Below are positions 1 through 10,749 of a DNA stretch of 64,000 bases, piece after piece. The stretch is from Saussurea involucrata (taxonomy: Eukaryota > Streptophyta > Magnoliopsida > Asterales > Asteraceae). The DNA is taken from contig CM066313.1 of NCBI GenBank assembly GCA_033807775.1, positions 58,997,984 to 59,061,983 of the forward strand, given 5' to 3'. The notes beneath the pieces are model-generated. The model saw only the letters and a program-made list of their open reading frames with translations. It did no database searches and was not told the DNA's origin. Every line of letters starts with the position of its first letter. Position 1 is the first letter of the stretch. Both the position numbers and the translations under genes were made by a program.

Positions 1-652
1 AAGCCATTAAAATGAGTGATTGTGTAAACGATAAATGAACTATGAGAATCAAATATTGAACAGTAAAATGATAACAAGATCAGATATAAAAGTTGCTCAT
101 ATATTGATAATGAATCACACCAAGAACATGTTAAAGTGTGTTCGGAAATCTCATAGGACAACAATATCGTACGGAGGTAGTGCTCGGGATTGCTGCAGTG
201 TGTGCTTAAACAATTGTGGAAAAACTACTCTTCCCAAAGCTTACAATTGTTTGTTCCACTACCTCACTATATATAGCCCTGAAAAAGCATAGACAGTGTA
301 CTATCGTACCCTGGAATGACACGTGGAAAGAGTGTCTCCTATTTTAGGGCATACGTGGAAAGTATGGACACTTGTCTAACACTTGGGATTTCTTTCGAGA
401 CTTAGGCTGACAGAGGTCTTCACTTCACCAGAGCTCTGTTGAAAGAGCTCTGTTGGTCTTCTGTTGAATACTTGTTCTTCTGTTGAATTTGTTCTTCTGT
501 TGAATTTGTTCTTCTGTTGGATCCGACAGAGCTCTGTTGAGCTCTGTTGGTCTTCTTGCTGAACTTCTTCCAAGTCTTCTGTCTGATCTCTGTTGGTCTT
601 CTAACTTGAACTATTTTCAATACTTTTACATAACAGATACTTGGGGCTAACA
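1..652 (-). mobile_element. Element A: Copia (Sirevirus-type) LTR, reverse orientation, cut by window edge
   Basis: This is the reverse complement of the LTRs at 7222-7946 and 23263-23986. Read on the minus strand it starts TGTTAGCCCC at 652. The last part of the LTR (about 85 bases) lies left of the window. It carries the family palindrome CAGAGCTCTG several times between about 428 and 560. Its boundary falls exactly inside a reverse transcriptase reading frame that resumes at 653, so A inserted into element B, a member of the same LTR family, in the opposite direction. Whether it is a solo LTR or the end of a full element cannot be seen here. Confidence 0.88.
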
Positions 653-2163
653 AAGCCCTTGAAGACCTAAAATGGATCGAAGTTATGCAAGAAGAGCTTC
701 TGGAATTCGAAAGAAACAAAGTTTGGTCCTTGGTTCCATTTCCAAAAGGCAAAGCGGCCATTGGAACCAAGTGGGGGTTTAGGAATAAAAAGGATGAAGA
801 TGGGATTATCATCATAAACAAAGCCCGTCTGGTTGCAAAAGGATATTGCCAAGAAGAAGGTATCGACTATGACGAAACCTTTGCTCCTGTGGCTAGACTA
901 GAAGCCATCAGATTCTTCTTAGCCTATGCTGCTCACAAAGGTTTTAAGGTTTATCAGATGGATGCAAAGTCTGCGTTTCTGAATGGCAAACTACAAGAGG
1001 AAGTTTATGTCCAGCAACCACCTGGTTTTGAAAGTTCAGAGTTTCCATACCACGTTTACAAGCTAGACAAAGCTTTGTACGGCCTTAAACAAGCTCCCAG
1101 AGCCTGGTATGAAACTCTGTCCAACTTTCTGTTGACAAATCACTTCGAGAAAGGTAATGTCAATAAAACTCTATTCTTTAGAAGGTATAAGAATGATATA
1201 CTTCTGGTGCAAATATATGTTGATGACATTATTTTTCGGTCTACTCAACAAGAGTAATGTGATAGGTTTGAGGATTTGATGAAAAGTGAATTCAAAATGA
1301 GCATGATGGGAGAACTTTCATTCTTCCTTGGTTTACAAGTAAAACAGTCCATCAGAGGGACTTTTATAAGTCAGTCGAAATACATCTCTGATATTTTGAA
1401 AAAATACAAGCTCAACAATTCAAATCCAATGAAAACTCCTATTGCCACTGGAGTTAAACTTGACTCTAACCTTAATGGTGAACCTATAGATGTCAAGAAC
1501 TATAGAGGCATGATAGGATCACTTCTGTACTTAACTGCTAGCAGATCTGATATAATGTTTGCAACCTGTCTCTGTGCCAGATTCCAAGCAAATCCTGAAG
1601 AATCTCATTTGTCTGTTGTCAAGCGTATATTTAAATATCTTAAAGGGACTCAATTTTTGGGTCTCTGTTATCCTCTTAATTCTGGTTTCGAGCTTGTAGC
1701 ATATACAGACTCAGATTACGGAGGATGCAAGAATGACAGAAAGAGTATGTCTGGTAGCTGCCAATTACTTGGTGAAAAATTGGTGAGTTGGACTTCCAAG
1801 AAACAGAATTGCGTATCAACTTCTACAGCAGAAGCAGAGTATGTTGTTGTTGCTAGTTGTTGCTCTCAAGTGATATGGATGAAAACCCATCCCAAAGACT
1901 TTGGCCTGGAGTATGGAAAAATTCCAATTATGTGTGACTCTAAGAGTGCCATAGCAATCACAGCTAATCCAGTTCAGCACTCCAAGACAAAGCATATCGA
2001 CATAAGGTACCACTTCATAAAGGATCATGTTGAAAAAGGGATGATTGAAATGTACTTTGTTTCAACCGACTTCCAGCTTGCTGACTTGTTTACAAAAGCC
2101 CTTGATGAAAGGAGATTTAACTTCTTAATCAGCAAACTGGGTATGCTGAATATGTCCTCCTAA
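653..2163 (+). pseudogene. pol: Copia pol, C-terminal part: reverse transcriptase and RNase H (element B)
   Basis: The reading frame enters at the LTR boundary inside the RVT_2 reverse transcriptase domain. The polymerase motif YVDD is at 1216-1227. Further conserved blocks are the SAFLNG region, the [15 protein letters not shown] block and the FFLGLQVKQ block. RNase H follows, with its first acidic residue in YTDSD (Asp codon 1708-1710), the STAEAEYV block and the CDSKSAI block. The protein ends at the TAA at 2161-2163. One nonsense codon (TAA at 1255-1257) replaces a tyrosine codon that element G keeps, so this copy is inactive. The start is missing because element A inserted at 652. It made cDNA and removed the RNA strand in the element's replication cycle. 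Confidence 0.92.
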
Positions 2164-2761
2164 CTCTGTTCAAACTCAACAGAGCCTCTGATGTTCCTAC
2201 CAGAGCTCTGTCAAGTAGTTGGGTAGGATAGTTCAAACAGAGCTTCTGATGTTCCCCAGAACTCTGTCGCGCATACTTTTTCAACAAGCTTAGTGAATCT
2301 GTCTGTATATATATCTCTTGTTTTGTAGATGTTTTTCTTTTTGTAAAAAGTTTTTTTTGCTCATACTTCAAGGGGGAGCTTATAAAGTATTTTGCGCATG
2401 GTTTTAGGGGGAGCAAGTCAAATCTTTTTCAAATCAAAATGACTTTGCTCTTTGGTCTGAAAAGAAAAATCTTTTTGAAGAAAGAGGGAAAACCTGTTCT
2501 GATGAAAATCCTTTGATAACGTCAAGAACTTACCAGAACTCTGATATTTCACCAGAGCCTCTGTTGATTCTCACCAGAACTCTGTGAAATTTCTGAGTCA
2601 GTTCTGTTCTCGTTCTTTGACCATTTCCACATTAGATACAGAATTTTAAAAAATTTCGGGTAAAGGTGAAACACCAAGGGATACTTGAAAAGAATGGAAA
2701 ATGGCTACTCATCAGAGGCAAAACTTGCATAGCTCCAACAGAGCTCTGTCGGTTTTTATGC

Positions 2762-2787
2762 CACGTCATCAGAAGTAACGTCATCAG
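2762..2787 (+). promoter_or_regulatory. Paired ACGTCATCAGA motifs (bZIP-like sites)
   Basis: Two copies of ACGTCATCAGA lie a few bases apart. On the minus strand they read as tandem TGACGT, resembling the as-1 type sites bound by plant TGA/bZIP factors. The same pair is present at 45872-45897 in element G. Binding is inferred from the motif only. Confidence 0.45.
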
Positions 2788-2922
2788 AGGTGCGGGTTAT
2801 TTCCAAGCGTCAACCACTTGTCACCCACACATCTCTAACCGCAACGGTTTACTTGCACGAAAGTGGTCAGAACAAAATCCACGTGGCACTCTCTAATTGA
2901 AAGCTAAACCACTAGCTGTTCT

Positions 2923-2984
2923 CACGATACACTGTTCAGGCCACTCCACCTTCTGACACTCGAGTGCCTACAGTACCTACGACG
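2923..2984 (+). promoter_or_regulatory. 62-bp block identical in elements B and G
   Basis: All 62 bases match 46020-46081 exactly, while flanking spacer sequence differs at many positions. The block lies just upstream of the TATA box of the accessory ORF. Its conservation in non-coding DNA suggests a cis-regulatory role, possibly the proximal promoter of the accessory ORF. Recent gene conversion between the copies could give the same picture. Confidence 0.5.
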
Positions 2985-3007
2985 ATTACCCAGCCACATG
3001 TTTTGAC

Positions 3008-3015
3008 TATAAATA
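3008..3015 (+). promoter_or_regulatory. TATA box of an internal promoter for the accessory ORF
   Basis: TATAAATA lies 115 bases before the accessory ORF start at 3123. It is followed by a C/T-rich leader typical of plant 5' untranslated regions. Element G has the same box at 46105-46112, 125 bases before its ATG. No transcript data are available. Confidence 0.55.
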
Positions 3016-3122
3016 TCCATGCCCTTGACCTATTTCATTCTTAACCATTCAAAATCCCTTCACCTTTCCCTCCGTTATTCAAATCCTCTGTGTTCTTCAA
3101 GAAAAACCCCAAACCTGCAACA

Positions 3123-6100
3123 ATGGCGGAACCTCAAAACTCTGCTGATTCTAGCTGAATAGAACCCACTGATGAAATCATTGTTCTTCCTTACGAGTTT
3201 GCTGACAACAACTATAGATTCGATCCCACTCCAGGACTCTATCTACCCCTATATCATATTTTTTTTGAGTTTTTCAGGAACTCTGAAATTTTTAGAGCCC
3301 TAACAGGATTCGATGACCATCTTCCTGCAATCTACGTCCAACAATGGTGGACCACGTGCCAGTACATAGAAGAACAAGATGGGATTGTTGGGAGTGTCAA
3401 CTCGAGAAATGGAGGAGCGGGAACAATCCGCGTTCGTGCAAGCACCTTATGAAGAATCTTCAGAATGAAGACCAAAAGACAACTAGGAATAGAAGCCTAT
3501 GAGAAACCACCAAAAGTAGCTGTTCTTCTTGACTTCATGAAATTCTTGGGTTACAACAAAGATCTGAATAGGATAGGAGAATTTAAAAGACAGAATCTAC
3601 CCACTATGTGGAACTTCATGTTCTCCACCTTGAACAGAACCCTGACCAGCAAATCTGGTAGTCAAGACCAAGCAACAACAGAAATCCTACAGATCATGTA
3701 TGGATTGTTCTTTAACCGAAACTTTGACTACGCCAGCATACTATACAACGATCTTCTTACCGCTGTTAACACAAAGACCTCATCCATCGCAAGAGGAGGA
3801 GTTGTTGGAACTCATAAGTTCTTAAAGATGATCAAGTTTCCTCGTTTTCGACAGACTGGAATTAACTCATAAGGGACGCTCCACACCTGTTTGGGTAATA
3901 TCCAAATTCCTTCCCACTACATCAGGTGAATATCCCTTCATTCGAAGAATTCCAGGTACAATGCTTGCTCTTATCCCTCAAGACCACATCTCTATCCAAA
4001 ACTATCAGAGTGCTGCTCAACCTCAAGAACCTGAGGTGAGAACCGCAGCATACTTAGGATCTGAGCCTTCATTCGAGAGCTTGAGTGAGGAAATAGGAGA
4101 GCAAGCTAACAGACCAGAGGTAAGAGCACCCGAAGTGGGGTCTTCCTCTAGAGTGATGCAGGAGGAAGTAGAGGACAGAGCATCTCCTAGGGAGGCTGTC
4201 CATGAGGAAGTTCAGGAAACACCAGAGGTGGAAACCATTTCCTCTGATAGTGGTGGGAAAAAAGGAAATGACAGAGAGAATCCAGAGAGTTCTACAGCCG
4301 TAGGAGCCGAGGAGAATGTGAGGATAGAAAAAGATGTTTAATAGAGCATACATGAGCGTGTCCTTAACCAAAATCCCAGTGCTACCACACAATCTAATCC
4401 TGGTGATCAAGACCAAAGGATTATTGAAACAGAGGTGCACACCTCGAACCCCAACCATCAAGAACCACCAGAAGCAACTCTTCATGCCTCTGGTATGCAC
4501 ATACCTGGGGAAGCTATCTTTGGTAGTGATGTTCATTCGCCCCAGAACATAAATAGGTCACCTCCACACAATGAATCCTCTGTGGCTCATATAGACATGA
4601 CACAAAATAGACCATAGATCTTTGTAATCTCACGTAGCATCTGTCTGACTCAAGGACAATGGGAGACCATAGTAGAACAAGGGAAGACTTTGCTTGATCC
4701 AAACTCTTCTCATCACATCAGATTTCCTTCTTCAGAACCTGAGTTGGAAGAGGAAACTCTGGTCAAAATACGTGTAGTGGTTTCCCCTCACAAGGAACAT
4801 CAAGGATCAGGTGGAAGTCCTCCAAGAGCCAATATCAAAAGAACTCTTGACGGAGGCGCCTCTGAACTCGAGGCAGAATTGGATCCATGTGTTGGAACCA
4901 AGATTACCCCCGTTGACACTGTCACAAGAGCAGAGTTCGAAAGCTTCTGTGATAGTATCAACAACTCCTTGAATGAGTATAAACTTATCAATGAACAGAA
5001 GGAGGAGCTGATCCACAAGGAGAATGCTTCTCTTAAGGAAGAACTGCTGAAGAACTCTAACAAACATGCAGAGATAACTCAGAAATATGCCGAGGATGAA
5101 GCACTCAGAACAGAGTCTGAACGAGTCAGAGGAGAAGAGATTGCAAAGCTGACAACAGAGATAGTAGAGCTGAAAACAGTCAGAGCAGAGGAAGCTAAAA
5201 AGACTTCGACAGATCTTACAGAGCTAAAGCGACTCATGACAGAGCACCACAACGCGCAGATGAACAGAACCCTTCCCATCCCTACAGTTATCCTATCAGA
5301 ATCTAACGTCAGAACCTTGACACAGATCATCACCAACTCTGTTAAGGAATCCATCAAAGAAGCAACAACCTCATCTGCTACTCCACTCAACATCTCCAGC
5401 CCTAACCCAAATGACCTACCCATGACAGTTGGCCAAATGGGAGACTTCAGAAGATCAATTCTCAGCCGAATGATGACGATTTCATCAAAATTTGTGATGA
5501 AAGCTCAGGCGACAGAACGACATGTGAAAGCGTCTCTTGATACTCACAATGTCAACTTTGAAGCTCAAGTTGAAGAGATCAGAGGTGCCGCAACAGAGGT
5601 AGAGGATGTAATGAAGAAGGAAGCCTCAAGTTTTTCTGACACTCTTTTACAGGCTACCTCTACATCGAAAAGACCTGCAGGAGAACCTTCAAGCAAGAGA
5701 TACAAAGCCGATCTGAAGTTTGTTGTTCCGCCCTCACCAACAGCTGCTCGAATTGACGCTTCTGACGATGATGATGATTTTAAAGATGCTCAAGAAGGTC
5801 ATTCAGATAGTCAGATGGGTGAGTTCACAGAACAACAAAAGGGGGAGAAGGAGAAAGAGAAAGAGAAGGAGAAGGAAAAAGAGAAAGAAAAGGGTAAAGA
5901 GGCAGAGAAAGAGAAAGAGAAAGAGGTTGAAAGAGAGAGAGACGCTAAGGGTAAAGGGAAAGCAATAGAAACAACTGAGGCAGAGGCTACAGAAAGAGGA
6001 GTGAAGGGGATAACAGAGGAATTCATCCCAGAAATGACTGTGGTGGCATTCGACTACATATTCAAAAATAGAGTTATCAAACCGACAGAAGAGTCAACAC

Positions 6101-7023
6101 AAGAACCACCAGAGATCATCTGTCTAGATACCCATCCTACATCTCCAAGAAAAGAACCAGAGAGGACAGACCCATCCTCTACTGAAGGACAAACAAGCCG
6201 AGCCCAACCTCAAGCTACTCAAGAATCTGCTCACATCGACATACTTATGGCAGAAACCCACGATGACCCAAATCCAATAATACCAGAACAGAACCCAGAA
6301 ACCTCTACCCATCACACCGAAAAACCTGCCTTAGAAATGATATATGCATTTCTATATGCTGACAGAGACATCATCCATGTCAATGTCGTACCCATTAACC
6401 CATACCTAAACCCAATCATAATAAACACCATTTCTGAATCAAGGCTAAAGTTCATCCAAACCAAGTCAAATCTGAACATAGCCATTAACATAAACTTCGG
6501 TATCCGCAGAATCTTGGACATCAAGCACAAGAAGTTTCAACATGACAGAGTCGTATACCACGAGTATACTGCTGAATCAACATAAGGCGGAAATGAACTC
6601 TTCAATGACAATGATCTTGTCCTTCTGAACCCATACGACCTGATCACACTTCACGCCTATTGCTTGAACTTCTCAGAAAGATACACATCAGCAAGAATTG
6701 CGCTACCAGAAGTCAGATTCGCTATGCAAGAGCACATCAATCTCAGAATACAGATCAATTTCCAGCTAGGCATAGAGTTTGAAGTAGAGAAACTAGCGAT
6801 TGCACCAACAAATGAAAACCTTGAGGGTTATGGCCATTACAGAACTGGCACCGTAGTAGAAGATCCTCCAGTCTTTGTCTGCCGACAGAAGGGCACAAAG
6901 AAGGCCATCAGAGCTGCTGAAGCCCACAAGTACTCGAGTGAGTCGCTAGTATATCTCAAGATCTCCCAAGAAGCAAGTGTCCAGAAGAACAGCAGAAACA
7001 CTTCGTCAACCAGATTGATCTAA
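3123..7023 (+). pseudogene. 3' accessory ORF (env-like position) of element B, broken
   Basis: The frame starts with ATG at 3123 (MAEPQNS). The N-terminal block has QQWW at 3340-3351 and GYN at 3549-3557, then a W...NRTL...DQ...LQIMYGLF run. It resembles the family called putative plant transposon protein. A long acidic Glu/Pro-rich part follows, then a predicted coiled coil (about 4930-5640) and a Lys/Glu repeat (5845-5960). The C-terminal block ends near 7023. Breaks include TGA at about 3155 (CGA in G), TGA around 3450, frameshifts near 3840 and 4340, and TAA at 6583-6585. Homologous ORFs lie in elements G, D and H. The position matches the env-like gene of SIRE1, but I see no signal peptide or membrane span, so an envelope role is doubtful. 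The function is unknown. Confidence 0.78.
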
Positions 7024-7221
7024 TGCTGTACTTTCGTACACTGATCAGAAGATTCGACAGAATTCTTAGGGGAGATAACTATGCATAATTGTACTATTTC
7101 TTACCCTGCATTGTAATATCTTAGAAGAATAGTACAAAGGCTAACAGAGGTAAATGTTATTTGTTCTTTTTGTTTACATCTATGTGTTTCAAAATTTTAT
7201 TTTCAATACTTAGGGGGGGAT
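7024..7221 (+). other. 3' untranslated region and polypurine tract of B
   Basis: This is non-coding sequence ending in the polypurine tract TAGGGGGGGAT at 7211-7221, directly before the LTR. The tract primes plus-strand DNA synthesis in LTR retrotransposons. Confidence 0.8.
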
Positions 7222-7946
7222 TGTTAGCCCTAAGTATCTGTAATGTAAAAGTATTGAAAATATTATCAAGTCAGAAGACCATCAGAGATGCAGCAGAAGA
7301 CTTAGAAGAAAAGCAACAAGAAGACCAACAGAACTCAACAGAGTTCTGTTGGAACCAACAAAGGCTCAACAGAGCTCTGACAGAAGATCAACAGAAGAAC
7401 TGTTCACAATCCGAAGACCAACCGAGCTCTGGTCTATGAGCTCTGGTGAAGTGAAGACCTCTGTGAAGCCTAAGTCTCGTAAGAAATCCTATGTGTTAGA
7501 CAAGTGTCCATACTTTCCATGTATGCCCTAAAAGTAGGAGACACACTTTCCACGTGTCATTCTAGGGTACGATAGTACACTGTCTACACTTTATCAGGGC
7601 TATAAATAGAGAGGTAGTGGAACAAACGATTGTAAGCTTTTGGAAGAATAGTTTTCCACAATTGTTTAAGCACACACTACAGTAATCCCGAGCACTACCT
7701 CCGTACGATATTGTTCCCTGTGAGATTTCAGGTTACACCATTGATCTTGTTCTTGGTGTTATCCATTATCAATATACGAGCAGCGTTTCTTACTTGATCT
7801 TGTTATCATTATCCTGTTCCATATTTGATTCTCACTACTACAATATCATTTACATTATCACTCACTTTAATGGCTTTATATTTAAATGCTTCTGTTGTCT
7901 GTATTATTACCAATAATGTGATGCAACGTGAATCTGGGAACCTACA
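7222..7946 (+). mobile_element. 3' LTR of element B
   Basis: The LTR is 725 bp, TGTTAGCCCT...ACCTACA, and matches the 5' LTR of G (23263-23986) along its length. The core promoter TATAAATA is at 7601-7608, with a CACGTG box about 50 bases upstream. Palindromic CAGAGCTCTG words lie in U3 (about 7330-7445). Confidence 0.9.
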
Positions 7947-8083
7947 CCCCAAAAATCCTAACTCCAATTGTAAATGATTCCGTTTAGAAGTATTAAAAGG
8001 ACAAGGTTTCGCTTTGGAGTGTGGAACATGTGATGCTAATTGGATCTCTCGAGAAATTGGCCAAGTTTGGACTCGGTACAAGT

Positions 8084-8197
8084 CCAGCGAGTATGACACT
8101 CGCGAGAGTGACATGGTCACTTTCGCCAAGAATGTACCGAGGGTTTTAGGAGGGCCAGCGAGTATGACACTCGCGAGAGTGACATGGTCACTTTCGC
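8084..8197 (+). repeat. 43-bp direct repeat in the LTR of C, with dyad motifs
   Basis: The segments 8084-8126 and 8155-8197 are nearly identical copies of a 43-bp unit. The unit is rich in mutually inverted GAGAGTGACA/TGTCACTTTC words that continue to about 8290, so the region could fold or bind a dimeric protein. It lies just upstream of the likely transcription start region. Confidence 0.7.
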
Positions 8198-9560
8198 ATT
8201 GTCACTTTCGCCGAAAGTGTACCGTGAGCATTCGGGGAGCGGGCGAGAGTGTCCCGTGAAAGTGACAGTGGCATAATTGCCTGTCACTCTCGCCGTCGGG
8301 CTCCAGAGTGTTTTAAACACACGAACTTCAGCTTTCTTTCATTTCTATTCCATCTCTCTCCCTCTAAACTCTCTCAAACCGAACCCTAACCCTCTAAATC
8401 ATTTTTGGAACTCTTGAAGCCATAAATCTTGTAAACCAAGCTTCTCTCTCGGTTCTTATCAAGTAATTATGGATGGGGGTTAGAACCCTTCTTCTCACTT
8501 TCGTTTTGGTGAGATTTCTACACTTTATAGGGTTTTACACAACCCTTACCTAAACCTTTTCCCTCTCTTTGGATGAAATGAAGAGTGAGGCTCACTTTGG
8601 CAACACTAGAAGTGTTTGGTTGGTGGATTCACTTGATGGTTGAGGTAATCTTCTCTTCTCTTCATTTTGGAAATTAGGTTTTCGATGTATTGGTTATTTT
8701 GGGTGTAATATGTTGGGAGAAATGATTCTAAGTGTTTAGGGAATGATTCTACATGGTTGGATTGTGATATTGATGGTTGGAAATTCATAAATATAGGTTT
8801 TGGAAGTTTTGGCTTGAGGATGCAAACTTCATCAAAGGAGCTTACGTTGGAGAAACTCTAGATTTAGCTTAAATCTAGCAAGGTGAGTTCAAGTTACTTT
8901 GCGAAAACTTTGTACATGCCAAAATGTTATTTTCCAAGCAATGATGTGTTTTACATGAAAATTGTCAATGTTGGGTTATTTGATGGGTTTTAACCTTCGA
9001 AGTATTTATGGTTGTAAATATGATAAAACACTTATATTTGGATTTTGGAAAAATGTGATGGATAAATCATACATGAAAATGAGTTATTGATTTATGTGAT
9101 AAATGGAGTCTATTTGTATGAAAATTCATTTTGTGGACATATTGGAAATATGCATATAACACATCATGAGATGTTTTGAAAATGTAAAGGTGTGAGTCCT
9201 TTGGAAAGGAGGGTTTTCCCGATCCAAGATTTTATTTCGGGTTTTCATGGATTTGAAGTATTTACTGGCAAACAGCGTGTGTTGTTATATTTGATGTCAT
9301 TTACTATCTTTTGAGTTAGTTGAGCTTGTGGCTCGGTATTGAGTTTTATCAAGTTTTGGGGACATTGTCCAGTTTTGAATCATGAATTATGTTATTGGGG
9401 AATTGTGTTTTTTGAATGCATTACGTTTATCCATTTGGGGTCGTGTAATATTTAGACCTTATTAGCCATGGATCCATAGGCAGTTGAGTTTCCCCTTAGT
9501 CTTGCGAGCAAGAGGTCGGGATTGATTGAGCTCAGTTTACGAGACGTTAGTTTCTTTTGT

Positions 9561-9760
9561 AGCACGGAATAGTCATCGGGTTCCATGATAAGTAAGGCGT
9601 CGACCTAGATGGTCGGGCGTCGTCTCATGGGCAGTAAGGTGTAATTCCATATATGTGCTTAGCACGGGATAGGCATCGGGATCCATGATAAGTAAGGCGT
9701 GGACCTATATGGTCGGGCGTCGTCACATGGCAGTCGGGTGTAATCCCTAACGTGCTGTTG
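9561..9760 (+). repeat. 100-bp tandem duplication in the LTR of C
   Basis: Units begin AGCACGG at 9561 and 9661 and share the words ATCGGGWTCCATGATAAGTA and GGTCGGGCGTCGTC. There are two clear units at exactly 100-bp spacing, with decayed related sequence on both sides (about 9480-9560 and 9760-9960). Confidence 0.75.
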
Positions 9761-10749
9761 TGGATTTGGTGACCCAACGTATAAACTTGGAGTGGTTGAA
9801 GTTGGGGGCACCCTAGTCTCGTGGGCAATAGATCTGGAGTGATTGACCTCAGTGTTACGAGAGTAATCCACGTGGGTGTTTTATTGCATAGTAAGTGACC
9901 CACTTTGGTGTTCTGTCACGTGTGATGTATACGGGTCTCCCCCGTCACCGAAAGGTGTTGTTTTGGGTAGTTGTTGCTACTCATGTTTTCGGTGACATGT
10001 TATATTTATATGGATTGTTTTCCATGGTATGTAAGTTGTAATTTATATCTCATTTGTGAGCGATGTTTTGGGTATTTGTGTTTATTCATGTTTTCGGTAA
10101 TGTATCATAATTATGAGAATTGCATTTCCACGTTATATGAGTTATGGATTATGTTTTATCCATGTTCGGGATGTTTTGGAATAAGGACAGGTCAAGTAAT
10201 CGATTTAATTGTTTTGAGTATCAAATGGTATTTCACCCTATCACGTTAATTTTGAGAATGAGTCTATTTTGGAAATCATATTGCATTAAAGATTTCATTT
10301 ATGGGAATGGTGGGAATTGGAAAAATGGATGATTTGCATTTAAAGTAAACTCTTTTGGGATCATGACTAAAAAACTACACCTCTCTTTTGATTTATGATT
10401 TCATATAGTCATGATAAAATTCTTGAACTCACTAGGCGTAAGCCTAACCCTTTTTATTTGTCGGCATGTGCAACAGGCTCAGGTTGGGGTAGCCCTAACT
10501 ACATTGTGAAGTGGCGAGTGCTAGTAGAGTGCACGAGAGGTGACATGATTAGTGAAGTATTCCATATTTGTTTGGACTAGCAACTTGTGGTGTTTAGTAA
10601 CACCCGATTAAGTTATTTTATTGTAGACTTATAATGTTTTAAATTCCGAGGTATTTTAAGAAATGAATTGTAGGAGTGATTATATCTATTCTGGTTAATT
10701 TTATTGAATTTTGATGTTAGTTGCTCGTTCCAAATTTGAGAGTGTTACA

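Larger units (their letters stand above)
2164..3122 (+). other. Spacer between pol and accessory ORF of B
   Basis: I see no coding sequence here. It holds two purine tracts that look like polypurine primers (AAGGGGGAGC near 2371 and TTAGGGGGAGC near 2405), well upstream of the true one at 7211. It also holds many copies or near copies of the palindrome CAGAGCTCTG (about 2178-2265, 2530-2585 and 2738-2748). The right third carries promoter-like elements, listed separately. The whole spacer is alignable with 45300-46229 of element G. Confidence 0.75.
653..7946 (+). mobile_element. Element B: 3' part of a Sirevirus-type Copia retrotransposon
   Basis: B contains, in order, the end of pol, an inter-ORF spacer, a long accessory ORF, a polypurine tract and a 3' LTR. 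Its 5' half lies beyond element A and outside the window. It matches element G (23263-49649) in gene order and in sequence throughout, so it is a second copy of the same family. Its LTR ends inside a Gypsy LTR (element C), and the five bases after it are CCCCA. The 5' copy of that target duplication is out of view. Confidence 0.88.
7947..10749 (+). mobile_element. Element C: Gypsy (chromovirus/Tekay-like) LTR, 5' part displaced by B
   Basis: This long stretch has no believable ORF. It ends in GAGTGTTACA at 10740-10749, the usual 3' end of Tekay-type LTRs. Its internal landmarks also fit such LTRs: a C/T-rich leader after 8310 and the phrase GAACTCACTAGGCGTAAGCC near 10425-10445. No primer site follows at 10750, and a Copia reading frame resumes at once, so this is a 3' LTR or a solo LTR inserted in element D. 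Element B interrupts it at 7946. The lineage name is from memory of the family and is the less certain part. Confidence 0.62.

Noticed and set aside
420..852. Minus-strand ORFs across the A/B junction
   Set aside because: They run through an LTR and antisense to conserved reverse transcriptase, so they are not genes.
5720..6026. Overlapping Lys/Arg-rich and Phe/Ser-rich ORFs
   Set aside because: They are frame shadows of the GAGAAA repeat inside the accessory ORF of B.
9625..9903. Minus-strand ORFs in the 100-bp duplication of C
   Set aside because: They arise from the tandem repeat in a non-coding LTR and have no recognisable protein features.
10598..10749. TAACACCC...GTGTTACA as a 150-bp inverted-repeat transposon
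   Set aside because: The inner sequence looks like the end of a long Gypsy LTR, and no target duplication flanks the 150 bp.
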